NCBI RefSeq assembly: GCF_037038585.1 | Contig: NC_092520.1 | Coordinates: forward strand, 121,428,001-121,492,000 | Length of the DNA stretch: 64,000 nt | Direction: 5' to 3' | Origin: Patagioenas fasciata | Lineage: Eukaryota > Chordata > Aves > Columbiformes > Columbidae | Part shown: piece after piece, positions 11,301 through 23,818 of the stretch | Layout: each line of letters begins with the position of its first letter | Numbering within the stretch: the first letter of the stretch is position 1 | Notes under the pieces: generated by a model | Databases searched by the model: none | What the model saw: the letters and a program-made list of their open reading frames with translations, nothing else | Told to the model about the DNA's origin: nothing | Position numbers and translations under genes: made by a program

Positions 11301-14019
11301 CAGTGTGCAGTGGAATCACTGAAAATAATTATCAAAGCCACTCCCCATTTAAGCTAGCGGAACTGCTGTTCTGCTGTAATGAGAAGATCTCACGCTTTGC
11401 CTTATCGCAACAGTGATCCAGGCTATATTAAGTCATCCTGACTGGCCCTAAAGGCTTTAGTGACGTTTCATTTGAATGTTCTCTTTCTGCCAATTTAGAA
11501 TCCCATCTCCTCCCTACAAAGCAAACCTGTAGTTATCCAGACAGTAGTGGGAGAATGGTAAGATGGCAATGAAAACATAGATAGGACAGGGGCATTCTTC
11601 ATGGCATTTGTAAATAATGAGTGCAATTTCCCACATCTTAGGACTTTTTAGACCAAGGTTTTAGGAAAAAGAGAAATGAACCTCAATCAAACAGGAGCCC
11701 TACCTGTATATTTGGAATAACGTGTTAAGCAGCAACAGCTTGGCACTGCTGCAGCTCCAACAGACAACAAAAATGACAGTAACAACATAAGAGCTTTGGG
11801 ACTATCAGACAGTGCCATCCCCCAGGAAGGGCACTAAGGACATACATTTTAAAATGAAACAGTGTATTCGTTTCTTCACAGATTCAAAAGGAGCTTTAGA
11901 TTCCCATCTGCTCATGCAAACTAGGTGTTCAGCCTCCTCTCAATTGCATGCAGATTACTCTCTTGACACACAAAGGGAAACCAGCAGTTTAAGAGCAGTA
12001 TGTTGATATTGTATTTTATTCCCCAAAAATACTTTTCAGAACGACAGCTCCCACTGTGATCCCACCTGCTGTGCAACCGCGTGGGCAAATGCTAATTCCA
12101 CCCACCAAACGTGCAGGTAATGAGAGTGAATGGGATGGGGGTCAGGAGCAGACACCAATCAGAGCCGTTAAGTACTGCTGGCAGCTGGAGCACACTGAGC
12201 AATTAATAAACTCTTTCTGAACTTTGTAACGTGTCAGCGATGACGGATTTGATAACTACACTGGCTGTATCACTAGCATATCACATGCATGCATACTGCT
12301 ACTCCTATCCTGAAAGGAGCAGAGCTGTAACAAATTATAAGGCTGAAACATGCAGAGTCCTTTGGGTTTTGGGGTGATTACACTTTAAACTTAGGTGACA
12401 GAGTTGTGCCACCTGTACTAATGTGTTCAAAGTCAGGCCTTAGGACAACTCATCTCAAGATGAGTGTGTTTATGGATAATTAAACCCTAGAACCATCAAG
12501 GGCTGGGTTTTCTCCCTGACCACCAGTGGGGAAAACTGGAGGACAAAGTGGACAGCATCACGCTGGATGAAGAGCATCATGTTGGGCACCAGGGAAGTGA
12601 GCTTGTGTGGAAAGCTTTCCTCCCCATCTCTCCCATGCTGCAGGCTGCATTACAGCCCACAGCCCTCTTTGTCCCCCTGCACTGAGGTGACGTGGCCAGC
12701 TGCAGGAGGGGGAGCCCAGGGCTGGCTTTGCTCCCCAGAGTCCACATCTGAGAGGGTAAATGGTTGTCAGAGGGGAAAACTTCCCACCTTTTCCTTCGCA
12801 GAGTGTGGCTGCAGCCTGGCTCTCAGACTTCCTCTCACTCTCGTCCCGTTTCATCAGAACCTGTTTATATTTTTAAATCACAGTAATACCATATCAGCTG
12901 CTGATTGCAGCCCAACAATACTAAGTTGGAGTGCAAACAAGGCCATCATCCAAGTATTGTTTGGCATAACCAGAATGCTGGGGTTGTGAACATTTGCATA
13001 ATGTTTAATTATTTAGTCAGAACATAAAATTTGTCTCCCTCTCAAAATGTTTTTATGAAATGTCTCAATAATTAAACACCACTATGTTTATTAACAGCAG
13101 GGAAGATTCATGAAATGTATTAGTCAGAAACAAGCAAGTAACTACATCTCACTACAGTAATCAAAATATGCCAGTCCAAAGTATGTCCCCAAGCATGGCA
13201 AACACCAGCATGAACTCCTATGTGCAACTAAGCAGAAGACTATTAAAAGAATAACAGTTCAGCAGCTGTACCTTGGAGGGGTCAGGGAGCCAGAATTCGA
13301 TGGCTTAATTCACTCATTAATCAATATATATTCTTTTGAGAAGACTGATTCAATTATATTGAGTCAGCTGAAGTGAGCCCTGTGTCTATGAAAGGTAAAA
13401 TTTGGCATCAGCTGGAGGCCCGTGTGTGGTGCTGCAGCCTGGGGAAGGCGTCTGCAGGCTCCTGCTCCCCCACGCTGCCTGTTGGACCTGTGCACTGGGT
13501 GACAGGCCCATGTTTGTACCCCTTGTGTGGCACCTGGGAGCAGGGAGGGGTTCTTTAAGGGGTTATTCTAGGTAATTGCCCAGTAGGCTGAAAAAAAGTC
13601 AAACAGGATCTAGGAAAGTAGGCAGAAGCATGTAATAAAAACATCTGCATTGACAACACAGGAAAGGGGTTCATTCTACAGTGTTTCTACCATTGCTTGC
13701 TGATAGGGCAGAGGGGTGTGTAAATAGAAAAATTCCCCTAAAATGAATGGTCAGAATCTGGGCTGAAGTTGCTGAATGTGTTGGGGATGTCCCCAGCACC
13801 AGGTAAGACCTGGAGATTCTTTTAAACAAGTAAAGCTGACAGGCTGCAGAGGAAGAGATGGACACTGGCTGTCACACACTGCAATCCAGTTTGATCAAAA
13901 TAGTTTCTGTGCCCAAGTGTGAAAGCTGCAAATTATACTAAATTGTATGAAGGGAGAGCAGAATTCAGGACCAGAAATTGTTTCTTGTTAAAGGAGTAAT
14001 CACCCACTAAATTAGGAGG
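5381..14019. other. Intergenic region between MGAT4A and CRACDL, right of the island
   Basis: I see no supported exon, RNA gene or recent mobile element in this 8.6 kb. Short A-rich runs occur near 7660-7740 and an 18-bp palindrome at 12448-12465. If the divergent promoter at 5348 is active, its transcript would lie here. Open frames are at most about 155 codons with no recognisable domain. Confidence 0.55.
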
Positions 14020-15530
14020 AAGAATGTCTCATGTCTGAAGTCGTTGCTAGACCGCTCTCCATCATTTTTGCCAAGTCTTGGGAAACGGGAGAGGTGCCCG
14101 AGGATTGGAGGAAAGCAAATGTCACTCCAGTCTTCAAAAAGGGCAAGAAGGAGGACCCGGGTAATTATAGACCGGTCAGCCTCACCTCTGTCCCTGGGAA
14201 AGTAATGGAACAGCTTATCCTTGGTGTCATCTCAAGGCATATCAGGGATAAGAGGGTCATTAGGGGCAGTCAGCATGGCTTTACCAAGGGTAAGTCATGC
14301 TTGACCAACCTCATAGCCTTTTATGAGAATGTAACAAGGTGGATGGATGATGGCAGAGCAGTGGATGTGGTCTACCTTGACTTCAGTAAAGCCTTTGACA
14401 CAGTCCCTCACAGCATCCTCACAGCTAAATTGAGGAGGTGTGGTCTGGACAATAGAGTAGTGAGGTGGGTTGCAAACTGGCTTAAAGATAGAAGCCAGAG
14501 AGTGGTGATCAATGGTGCGGAGTCCAGTTGGAGGCCAGTATCTAGTGGAGTGCCTCAGGGGTCAGTACTGGGGCCAATGTTATTCAATATATTCATTAAC
14601 GATTCAGACGAGGGAATTGAGTGTACTATCAGCAAGTTTGCTGATGACACTAAGCTGGGAGGAGTGGCTGACACGCCAGAAGGCTGTGCTGCCATCCAGC
14701 GGGACCTGGACAGGCTGGAGAGTTGGGCGGGGGATAACCTGATGGAATTTAACAAGGGAAAGTGTAGAGTCCTGCATCTGGGCAGGAACAACCCCAGGTT
14801 CCAGTATAGGCTGGGGAATGACCTATTAGAGAGCAGTGTAGGGGAAAGGGACCTGGGGGTCCTGGTGGACAACAGGATGACCATGAGCCAGCACTGTGCC
14901 CTTGTGGCCAGGAAGGCCAATGGCATCCTTGGGTGTATTACAAGGGGGGTGGTCAGTAGATCGAGAGAGGTCCTCCTTCCCCTCTACTCCGCCCTGGTGA
15001 GACCCCATCTGGAATATTGTGTCCAGTTCTGGGCCCCTCAGTTCAAGAAGGACAGGGAACTGCTGGAGAGAGTCCAGTGCAGGGCAACAAAGATGATTAA
15101 GGGAGTGGAGCACCTCCCTTATGAAGAAAGGCTGAGGGAGCTGGAGCTCTTTAGTTTGGAGAAGAGGAGACTGAGGGGTGACCTTATTAATGTTTATAAA
15201 TATATACAGGGTGAGTGCCACGAGGATGGAGTCAGGCTCTTCTCAGTGGCAAATAATGATAGGACAAGGGGCAATGGGATCAAGCTGGAACACAAGAGGT
15301 TCCACTTAAATTTGAGAAAGAACTTCTTCTCAGTGAGGGTAACAGAGCACTGGAACAGGCTACCCAGGGAGGTTGTGGAGTCTCCTTCCCTGGAGACATT
15401 GAAAGCCCGCCTGGACACATTCCTGTGCGACCTCACCTAGGCGTTCCTGCTCCAGCAGGGGGATTGGACTAGATGATCTTTTGAGGTCCCTTCCAATCCC
15501 AAACATACTGTGATACTGTGATACTGTGAT
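14020..15530 (+). mobile_element. CR1 LINE, 5'-truncated, with open RT frame and intact 3' end
   Basis: This is a CR1-family non-LTR retrotransposon cut off at its 5' end, as usual for incomplete reverse transcription. It contains the distal part of ORF2, a short 3' UTR with the CR1 hallmark GGATTGGACTAGATGATC, and a terminal octamer array TACTGTGA x3 at 15506-15529. The array is a variant of the usual CR1 ATTCTATG/ATTCTGTG tail. The left boundary (about 14020) is approximate because no clear target-site duplication was seen; CR1 often makes none. An open frame throughout suggests a relatively young insertion. Confidence 0.92.
14031..15440 (+). CDS. CR1 ORF2 fragment: reverse transcriptase and C-terminal region
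   Basis: This 469-codon uninterrupted frame belongs to the CR1 ORF2 polyprotein, which copies element RNA by target-primed reverse transcription. Visible RT motifs are [13 protein letters not shown], the catalytic motif [14 protein letters not shown] (about residues 118-130), [11 protein letters not shown], and motif C FADD (about residue 204). The C-terminal region then runs to the natural stop. The upstream endonuclease domain and the start of ORF2 are absent, so the first ATG is not a native start and the copy cannot move on its own. No frameshift or stop interrupts the fragment. It is a repeat-derived frame, not a host gene. Confidence 0.9.
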   Translation: MSEVVARPLSIIFAKSWETGEVPEDWRKANVTPVFKKGKKEDPGNYRPVSLTSVPGKVMEQLILGVISRHIRDKRVIRGSQHGFTKGKSCLTNLIAFYENVTRWMDDGRAVDVVYLDFSKAFDTVPHSILTAKLRRCGLDNRVVRWVANWLKDRSQRVVINGAESSWRPVSSGVPQGSVLGPMLFNIFINDSDEGIECTISKFADDTKLGGVADTPEGCAAIQRDLDRLESWAGDNLMEFNKGKCRVLHLGRNNPRFQYRLGNDLLESSVGERDLGVLVDNRMTMSQHCALVARKANGILGCITRGVVSRSREVLLPLYSALVRPHLEYCVQFWAPQFKKDRELLERVQCRATKMIKGVEHLPYEERLRELELFSLEKRRLRGDLINVYKYIQGECHEDGVRLFSVANNDRTRGNGIKLEHKRFHLNLRKNFFSVRVTEHWNRLPREVVESPSLETLKARLDTFLCDLT

Positions 15531-16520
15531 GTCCTGGGAACAAGCATTTGCCTCTAAAATCAAACATTTTAATAATTTGAACTTATTAGCTTACATATAA
15601 GAGAAGCCTAAAATTTGAGAATTATTTTATTTAGGCAAGATGGAGATTTTTTATTCTGGCTTTTAAATTCAACTTTATACTTCAGCTGTATTTCAATAAC
15701 ATTACACGAGAAATTAAGCTTGTGTCCTTCTGCCCTCTCGAAAACTCATCTGTTACGTGCTAACAGGGATTCGAAATTACTCAAGCCAATTTCTGAGACA
15801 TGCATATAGTTAAGAGACTCTCTTTTTGCCCATCAGTTACATAAAAGCAGCCAAGGAAACTGCCTCTTTTCCTCCCATATCCTTGGTGTAACATCTAAGG
15901 CTCAGGCTGAGTGTTACTGTTTTGCAGGGGGTCGTGTCAAACAGGAGCCGGTGAGGGTACGGATTACTTTGGTGGGTAGATTTGAGGAGCTGTTTGTGCA
16001 ATGGGGTAAGGCAAATGGGGAAACCAGCATGAGTCTACCTGTTGAAATAACCACCCTCTGCTTTACCCACGTGAAAATGTCACCCCATATAAACAGGCCA
16101 TGACAGCGGACATTGCTGTTTTCCTAACCCAAAGCAAAACCCTCCTTCTCGTCCTGCTTTTTGGGAAGTAGGTCACAGTAAAATCTGCCTCCCCCAATGA
16201 CCTGTCCACGATCACAAAGTAAGATAAATGAAATCCTCAGGTTAATGGGGGAAATTGTGGTGTGAAAACGCAATTCAAAAGCTCAGTGTCTCTCTGGAGA
16301 GCAGCTGACAGCACGATCCACCATCAGAAGTGCCTTGCGACCTGCTGCCCCGGGCTGCTTGTGCCCTGCTCTCTGCTGGTGAACCAAACTCAGTGGCTGG
16401 ATTGGATGCTGAAGAAATGCAGCCACCCTTTGACAGCAGGCAGCCCATTGTGGGCTGGAAAACAAACCGAAAATCACGAAAGAGGAGGAGGCGGCAGCAA
16501 AGAACAGTACAGGTAAGATA
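15531..16520. other. Intergenic, no feature recognised
   Basis: About 1 kb of unique-looking sequence between two CR1 copies. I see no exon, RNA gene or repeat in it. Confidence 0.5.
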
Positions 16521-16521
16521 T

Positions 16522-16985
16522 GCACCTGTTGGAGAGGATCCAGAGGAGGCCACAAAAATGATCATAGGGCTGGAACAGCTCTGCTGTGAGGACAGGCTGA
16601 GAGAGTTGGGGTTGTTCAGCCTGGAGAAGGCTCTGGGGAGACTTAATTGCGGCCTTTCAGTACTTAAAAGGGGCGTGTAAGAAAGATGGAGGCAGACTTT
16701 TTAGCAGGACCTATTGTGACAGGTCAAGGGGTAATGGTTTCCAACTAAACAAGGGGAGGTTCAGGTTAGATATGAGGAAGAAATTTTTTACACTGAGCGT
16801 GGTGAATCACTGGCCCAGGTTGCCCAGAGAGGTGGTAGATGCCCCATCCCTGGAGACATTCCAGGCCAGGCTGGACAGGGCTCTGAGCAACCTGATCTAG
16901 TTGAAGATGTCCCTGCTCAGTGCAGGGGGTTGGACTAGATGGTCTTTGAAGGTCTCTTCCAACCCAAAAAAACCCCAACCAAACA
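16522..16985 (+). mobile_element. CR1 LINE 3' fragment
   Basis: This matches the CR1 ORF2 C-terminal coding region and 3' UTR: the GGAGAGGATCCAGAGGAGGCC segment, decayed coding for the [12 protein letters not shown]-type region, then CTAGTTGAAGATGTCCCTGC and GGGTTGGACTAGATGG. Stops and frame breaks mark it as dead. It ends in an A/C-rich tail. Its 3' UTR differs from that of the copy at 14-15.5 kb, so it belongs to a different CR1 subfamily. Confidence 0.9.
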
Positions 16986-18606
16986 AAAAAAAACCCACTA
17001 CCGCCAAAAGGCAGTAAGAATTCCCTGCTGAGCGGTAAAGATTGGCTCTGTTATCTCTAGCTCCAAGTTCTTTTTTTTTTTTTTGCATTGCTTTTCTTCC
17101 TTCTGAGGTCGTAACACCATTGTATGCACACTGTGCCCACCAAATTTGATAACACGTTGTCCGGCTGGGGTTCATGTATAGTTTGCAGCATGCGGTTTGC
17201 AGTGTGCTGGCAGGGCCTTGCCTCAGTTGGCCCTTGTGTTTCCCATCATGTGAGCTGGATTTACTGCACCGTTGAACCACCATGCAGCCCCAGGGTTTGA
17301 AAGAGCCTAGGGGTGAGCTTTGAAATGCCATGAGGCCAGGAGTGGGGAGTGACTTGCACCACAGCGCCTCATACTTAGGAGACTTTGTTTTTTGTGGTTC
17401 AAAATAAAGTCATGAACCAAACAAAAGGCTTCAGTAAGCAAAAAGCAATGCCTTGTTCTCACTCAAGGGGAGCGCTGCAGGAAGAGGCAAAGGAGTTAAA
17501 AGAAGTCAACCTTTGTGTAAAGGAGTGGCCAGATGGGAAGATGATGTCTGTTTTGCCTGGACAGGCTCAGGGCCTTATTCTTCTGCCTTGTCTGCAGGCA
17601 GCCTGCCCATCAAAATTATCTCCTGTGCTGAGTGCAGAGAGGATGAGCCTATGGCTTTTTAAGGAGTCTCTGTTATTTCTGCTGAGAAAGGTGGCTTTTA
17701 TTTTCCTGAAGGGTTATTAAGTGAATTCTCGTCATAATTCTGGGTGTTTTCCTCTGGCCTCTCCAGATGGTTCTCCTTGGTTCTTTGATGTAAGCAACAT
17801 TTTGGAGGGGTTTACTGATAGTCTTATTAAATTCAGGGGTTGGGAAGGAATAAAAATAACATGGAAACAGGATTTCCTTGAGAGACATGATCACCAGAGT
17901 ATGGTGCGGGGCAAACTTGACTCTGCAGTTCAGCAGCTTCCAGATTCTGCAACAGTATTGAAATCTCTGCAGCACCTTGGGCTGTCACTTGCACAAACAG
18001 TTCCATGACTGGAAGCCAGAGACAAGTAAACACCGTTGCCTCACCTCAACACAGTCTGACACCAGCTGCTTGTTGAAGAGGGCAGCATGGGTGGTGGTTG
18101 GTGGTAGGAGGGTCTGGCTGGGTTCCTCTGCCTCCTCGCCATCTCTGATGGGGCCATGTTTTCCACGGTCTGGCCTAAGAGCAGCACGGGTGGCCTCCTG
18201 AAGCTGCTGGCATGGATGACAAGTGGCAGCGTGGAAGCTACGTGCTGGTAATCATTGCAGGACCTGTTGGTGTGAAGTGCCTTTTTCTAGTAGACAGTGA
18301 ATAGACATTTATTTATTTTTATTTTTTTTTAATTAAAATGTTTCTCAGGCAGAGCTGACTTTCAAAGGCAGGGTAATAAATGACATCTCAATTCTAAACT
18401 CTGGAAATCAAACCATATTTGGGAAAAAATAGGGACTACTTGCTACAGTGAGTTAAGAGGTTCTCAGACAACATGGTGCCTGGCTCAGCATACTTGAATA
18501 AGCTTCAGTGGATTTAGGAGCATGCAACATCTACCATTTCCTATGCAAATAAGTAAATAAAGCAAAAAAGAAATCAACAATAGAAGTATTCAAAGTGAAG
18601 GTGTGT

Positions 18607-18746
18607 GAGAGGGAAGGAAGGGAGGAAAGGAAGGGAGGAAGGAGGGAAGGAGGGAAGGAGGGAAGGCGGGAAGGAAGGCGGGAAGGCAGGAAGGCAGGAA
18701 GGCAGGCAGGCAGGCAGGCAGGAAGGAAGGAAGGAAGGAAGGAAAA
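18607..18746. repeat. GGAAG/GGCAG purine-rich microsatellite
   Basis: About 140 bp of imperfect GGAAG, GGAGG and GGCAG units ends in a run of GGAA. One strand is almost entirely purine apart from interspersed C in the GGCAG part. The long apparent Lys/Arg/Glu/Gly-rich frames here, and the Pro/Leu/Ser-rich ones on the other strand, are translations of this repeat. Confidence 0.95.
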
Positions 18747-20639
18747 TGGTCCTTCATCGCTTTGCTTCAAGAAAAGCTTATGCAGGCTTAGCTGTATTCC
18801 TAACAGTTCCTAAGACAGCAATTTGGGATGCCAGAGGTGGAGATAGTCCAACATTTTCCAGACTGACCTCCATTTAAACTGCCTTAGGTGAGCTAGAGAG
18901 GTATTCTTCTGGGAATGCAGCCAGTGTACACAGAGAATTAGAATTTGTGGGTGAAGCAAAGGCACTGCGAGATATTGAAACAAAGATGTTCTGAACGGAC
19001 TATGTAAATACATGTCCCATCAGTCTCCAGCTACTTTGATGCAGAGAATTATCTGGGAGTAATAATCCATAAAAGTCTTCACATGGTATTTATTTTGTGA
19101 AGTCAGAGAATAACAGATCCCATGCTCTAAAAATGCAGTGGTTCCTGTTGCTTGTTGAGCGGCTTGGTGAACATCAGGAATACGTGAGCCTGAGACCTGT
19201 GCTCACTTGGAACCGAAACGCCTTCTCCTACCAGAGTTAATCCCCTGCAGCCACTCTTTGCTGGATCACACAGAGTGACATTCCCCCTGCCCAGGGTTTT
19301 ATGAGACATGCAGCACTGCCCAGTGTTCACAAATGGCTTTTTCTTTTTGGACTCTGTAACAGTACAAAAGTAATCTTCCAACCACAAACACAAAATCCTG
19401 TAATTAAACCTTTGTTACCCACAGCAGAGCGCTCGTCGTGTATACAAAGCAAACATTTTGGCAAGTTTATTATGCTCCTCGAGACTGAGAGGGAATTAAT
19501 GGTGTTGCAAAATTACAGCAAGCTGCTTGCTATGCCGCTGCTGGATATTTTCACTGGCAACAAGATTTTATATTCCTCTTCATCTTGAAAAAAATGCAAT
19601 AGATTTAGTAAACGTTTTTACTGTCAAAAGCAACACAGTGCACAACACCATATCAAAGGCCAGAGGGATATTTTGGCCTTAAAAATTGATTGCACTTTGC
19701 TGTGCATTAAAAAACATGTAACTATATTTTTTTACTTAAAATTACTAAACATTAGGAGGTAGCTAATTAGGATAAGCCAACTAGCAAACTGCGTAAGTCA
19801 TCAAACCTAGAATTTTTGTGCTGAAAGAGGCCTGATAGACACTTCTGTTTGCATTGTGTGCAGTCCTTCACCGCTGGGAAGGACAACTGCCTGCAGACTG
19901 TCACCTTGCTCATCACACGGGAAGCCAAAGATGTAACATGCAGCACTTCTAGGAGAAACTCTTCTATTTTTCAAGTCCATTTGGTTGTTCTTTGACTGCA
20001 ATTCCAGCTGTGTTAGTTTATGTGCATGGATCACGAACAAAGGGTAAATTTTTACATTGTATTTCACTGCTAGATGTTATGCACCAACAACATATATTGC
20101 AGCTGCCTGAGCAAAATGGGTCAGCCTGAGTCAGTCATATCGCTTCTCAGCTGGAAAAGCACAATGACGTCCTTAGGAAAGCTGATGAGATCTGAAAAGC
20201 TGATGGCACCGAGTGTGAAACATAAATCAGTTCATACAGAGAAGAAAAATGTATTTCTTTCCATTGCCACAAATGAGCCATTTGACCAAAGAAGAATACA
20301 CAGGCTCTAAAACTGTCTTTTGCCTACCAGCTGACAGGACAGCTACAGCAAGACCAACTTGCTTGACCTTTTGACTTAGAATGAAGAAATCTGGGTACAG
20401 AACGACACCATGAGAAAACAAAAATTCCCCCTACTCAGTCAGATCAGAGGTTCAGGTGGCCGAACGTCTTCTCTTGCACAAAAGCAATGGCCATTGGCAG
20501 TGATAGGAGTATATGAAAAAGACAAGCCCACCAGTCACACCTCCTCCCAAAGCCTTTCCCAATCTCCCAGGCCAAGGCCCTGGCTTTCCTGTTGAGCAGC
20601 ACTTGATGGATTTTTGTCTTGCACAGCTTTGTCTAGCTG

Positions 20640-20830
20640 CTTTTTGAAGTCAGCTAAACCTTTGGTGTCAACAGCCTCCTGTGGCAATCAGTTCCAGTGT
20701 AATTATGCATTGCATGAAAACTAGTGCATCATGTTTCTGCTTCTCCAAAGTGTGTTTTGAGATTCCTCCATAATTATGGCACAATTGGTCAAGGTCCTGA
20801 GTTCATTTCATGTAGGCTCGAGCAGCCTGC
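20640..20830 (-). mobile_element. Possible ancient CR1/L3-like LINE remnant
   Basis: The segment with CCTCCTGTGGCAATCAGTTCC followed by an A/T-rich stretch resembles the old amniote CR1/L3-type element read in reverse. It is strongly diverged and its boundaries are uncertain. Confidence 0.35.
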
Positions 20831-21969
20831 AGGGTTTCAGTCCCATTCCCTTGGAGGCTGGGTGCAGGTTGCTGATGGGTTCACAGGGTTCCACAAAGCC
20901 ATCTGCCACAGCTCACGGCAGTCATTCACACCCACTTGATGCTAAAAACTGAGTGTGAGTTGAGCCAGGGGAAACCCTAAGGCAGAAATACCTGGACCAC
21001 ATCGCAGTCAACGGGAAAATGCAGGCTGATGTCCATCCCATACCTGCCTCGGCACGCTCCCAAATTCAGATCCCAAATAGCACATGAGGAGCAGGGCTGT
21101 GCTCCATGAAGAGTTGATTCCCCTCACCTCCTCCTCTTGACAAATCTGCAAGGTAAGGGGGGGAACAAAATGCTTCTTCTCCCTGAGATTGTGCAGGTCT
21201 TGCTATGATACCTTTGCCTTCTGTCTCCATTATTCCTGAGCATCCCTCTATGAAAACAGGAGACAGCCAAAGAGATCTGTACATTTCTCCATACAGCTGC
21301 ACAGGTCACGCTTCAGGAACTCAGTCATGATTCAACAGAGTTTTAATAATTTTAAAAAGAGAGAGAATTGCAAGGAGACAGACCATACCTTTAGCTATAT
21401 TTCCTCAAAACTCTGTGCTCTTTGCATGGAGTGGCAATAATTAGAAAATACAAATTTAGTCTTTTTTATATATTATATTCCTTTAATACAGAAACTACTT
21501 TTTTTTTTTTCCCAAGATTGCTACAAAAGGTAATAGCAAATCTTAAAATTACACTTTATGCTAATGAGTTATTTATTACAGAAAGGGTGTTTAGGAGAGG
21601 GAGTTAAGGCTTTTTTATTGTATCTGAAAAATGTAGCTATTTCTACTGTAGAACCTAGAATATTATTTGAATAACCCCCAAAAAAATCACTTGGGATTAA
21701 GGACTGTTCATGCTTGCTCATGGGGAAGCAACTTGAAAGTTGTTTGCACAACCAACCTCAGGGCAACAGAGCCTAAGGCTGCGTGTCCTGTAAGTAAGTC
21801 TCTATTTCTCTTGTGAATCTGTTGAACAGAGAGCTGCCTTGCCACTCTCATTTCAGCAGGTATGTCCACATTGATTTTTGTGACCTGCATAAAAGAGAAA
21901 ATCCCAGGCCAGTTGACAGAAACTCATTTGAGTCAGGACCAATGACAGCTACTGTGATGGGCTGGACCA

Positions 21970-22039
21970 TGTCTGTGCAGCTGCTGCATCACACCTGTCC
22001 AGCGGCTGCATCACATCTGTCCAGTGGCTGCATCAGGCC
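21970..22039. repeat. Short tandem repeat, 22-bp unit
   Basis: Two adjacent 22-bp units (GCTGCATCACACCTGTCCAG-type, at 21983-22004 and 22005-22026) are followed by a partial copy starting at 22027 and preceded by a partial match. They differ by two substitutions. Confidence 0.8.
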
Positions 22040-23044
22040 TTCAGCAGCAATGCAGGCTGACTGGCTTTATCCAACGGCTTTGACAACAAAACTTGTTTTT
22101 CCTCCTCCTATTTTCGACAATGAAAGACAACCTGTTTGAAAACCGTTATGAGTGTCTTGGATGTTACATATTCCAATAACCTCTTTCTTTATTCATTACA
22201 AAATGTAATTGTCATTGCAGAGTTTCCTCCCTATTGCCTTACAAAAGGTAAGATTTTGAAACTGCAAATGCAGGTGTTAAGAAATCCTAGGTTTCCTTAA
22301 GTTGCCCTACATTTTTCCAAAAAGACTATTAACGTGTCAGGAAAAAAAAAATCACAAATGTATACTTAAATAAGTGTAGGGAGTGCAGTGCTGAGGTAAT
22401 ACTTCACATGTACATCCATACACAAAGCAAAATGCTTGCCTCAGCTTGCATTTAGTTGCAAAGAAATTAGTTGCAAAGAAATTCCCTAATGGGGTTTGTC
22501 GTTTGCTTCTTTAGCTCACAGGGAGGTCTCGAAATATATTCAGAGTGATTCTGGTCAATCAGCAGCAATGATTTCTCTTGTCAGTCTCATTAAACAGGTG
22601 AAGGTGAAGACCCTGGGAGACTCCATAAGTGGGAGTTCCAAATTGGTGGGGGAGACTCAGGCCGATGAGCATGTGAATTTTATATGAAGTTTTATATAAA
22701 GTACAGAAATGCAACACAGTACTATTTTTTAATAAGATTAACTAAGATAATGTAGGGGGTGATACGTGAAGCTGATACAGCAATGAAGTTCGCAGTTTTT
22801 ACCAGCATTTCAGTTTGGACTGTAGCTCAAGGCTTTTCTGTTCTTATTTTTCAAGTAAATTCATAATTCTACTGTTCTGTGCTCCTAATTGAGAATGATG
22901 ATTTCACACAAGGGAAAACCAGTTGGAACCAGATAAATTCAGGTAGGAAAGTAACTGGGAATGCATTGATGATCTTCCAACTGCAGTTCAGTTTCCTTAC
23001 TTTTCACCTGCTTGCAAACATTGTGCAACCAAGGTAGCTCACAG

Positions 23045-23672
23045 AAGGAGCTGAGGAATTTTTATTTGTGGTCATGCATAGAAGTGTGTATTTGTGCCTC
23101 ATGAAATGTAACCTAAGCCCAGAAACTGTATCACTTGGCTTGGCAAACACGCAGCTCAAGCAACACATTTTAATGTAGTACTCACTAACAGCTATTAATG
23201 AATACCTCCGTGGTCCAAACAGCTTTGATAGAAAGAATGTCAGGCGATTCCAGTGAAACACATCAACAGAATCAGGATGTTAGTGCACAATTTATAAATG
23301 TAAACAGAGAAAACCATAACAAATAGAAGTTGCCAGCAACGACAGAAGCTCAGCAAAGTTTAGCAAAGGTCCTGTTTCGATGCAAATGTCATTAAAAGCA
23401 GAAAACGCTGGAAATACATAAGGCAAAAGTTTTATTCTCCAAAGTGTAAGTATATCCTTAGCATAATTTAAGTAATACATTGCCATTGCAATCCTGATTG
23501 CTACAAAGTTGAAGGTAAACTTTTTGACTGTACCTATTGCACACTTTCTCCACAGCTGTATAATAAAACCCTTCTTGTGTATCAAGAGATTCTTCACTGT
23601 GATTAGCTGGTCCGTAGAAGTTCAGTTAAGTAGCTGATGTAATTATGAAAGATGCTGTTCATCTGCACCCTT
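23045..23672 (-). other. CRACDL: Putative CRACDL 3' UTR with polyadenylation signals
   Basis: On the minus strand AATAAA occurs at 23436-23431 and at 23066-23061. The second is followed by GT-rich sequence of the kind that supports cleavage. Which signal is used, or whether the UTR runs further left, cannot be decided from sequence alone. No repeat interrupts this stretch. Confidence 0.4.
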
Positions 23673-23818
23673 TTATTTTACAATCCGTGGCATATCACTC
23701 CAAGCTTGTGATTTCTTTTTGGCCAGTTCAAACCATGATGGCTGATCCGCAGCAGCATTATTGGCTTTCTTAAAGTGGCTTATTTCTTCTTTATCCACCA
23801 GCGCTGGTGACGGAGCTA
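23673..23818 (-). CDS. CRACDL: CRACDL coding exon 10 (C-terminus and stop)
   Basis: The exon follows the acceptor TTTTATTCACAG, enters in phase 1 and completes a Val codon. It encodes residues 924-971, ending QPSWFELAKKKSQAWSDMPR then IVK, with TAA at 23675-23673. The Trp-Lys-rich ending is a conserved C-terminal signature of the CRACD family. An AATAAA overlaps the stop codon but is unlikely to be the functional polyadenylation signal. Confidence 0.93.

Larger units (their letters stand above)
16986..23040. other. Intergenic region left of the CRACDL 3' end
   Basis: This stretch contains the purine tract at 18.6-18.75 kb, a possible ancient CR1-like remnant at 20.6-20.8 kb and a short tandem repeat at 22.0 kb. 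No supported exon or RNA gene was seen. The frames of 60-110 codons have no recognisable features. Confidence 0.5.

Noticed and set aside
12448-12465. 18-bp palindrome with 8-bp arms
   Set aside because: A short inverted repeat of this size is expected by chance in 64 kb, and no T-run or gene is associated with it.
18531-18877. Lys/Arg/Glu-rich and Pro/Leu/Ser-rich frames
   Set aside because: They are translations of the GGAAG/GGCAG microsatellite.
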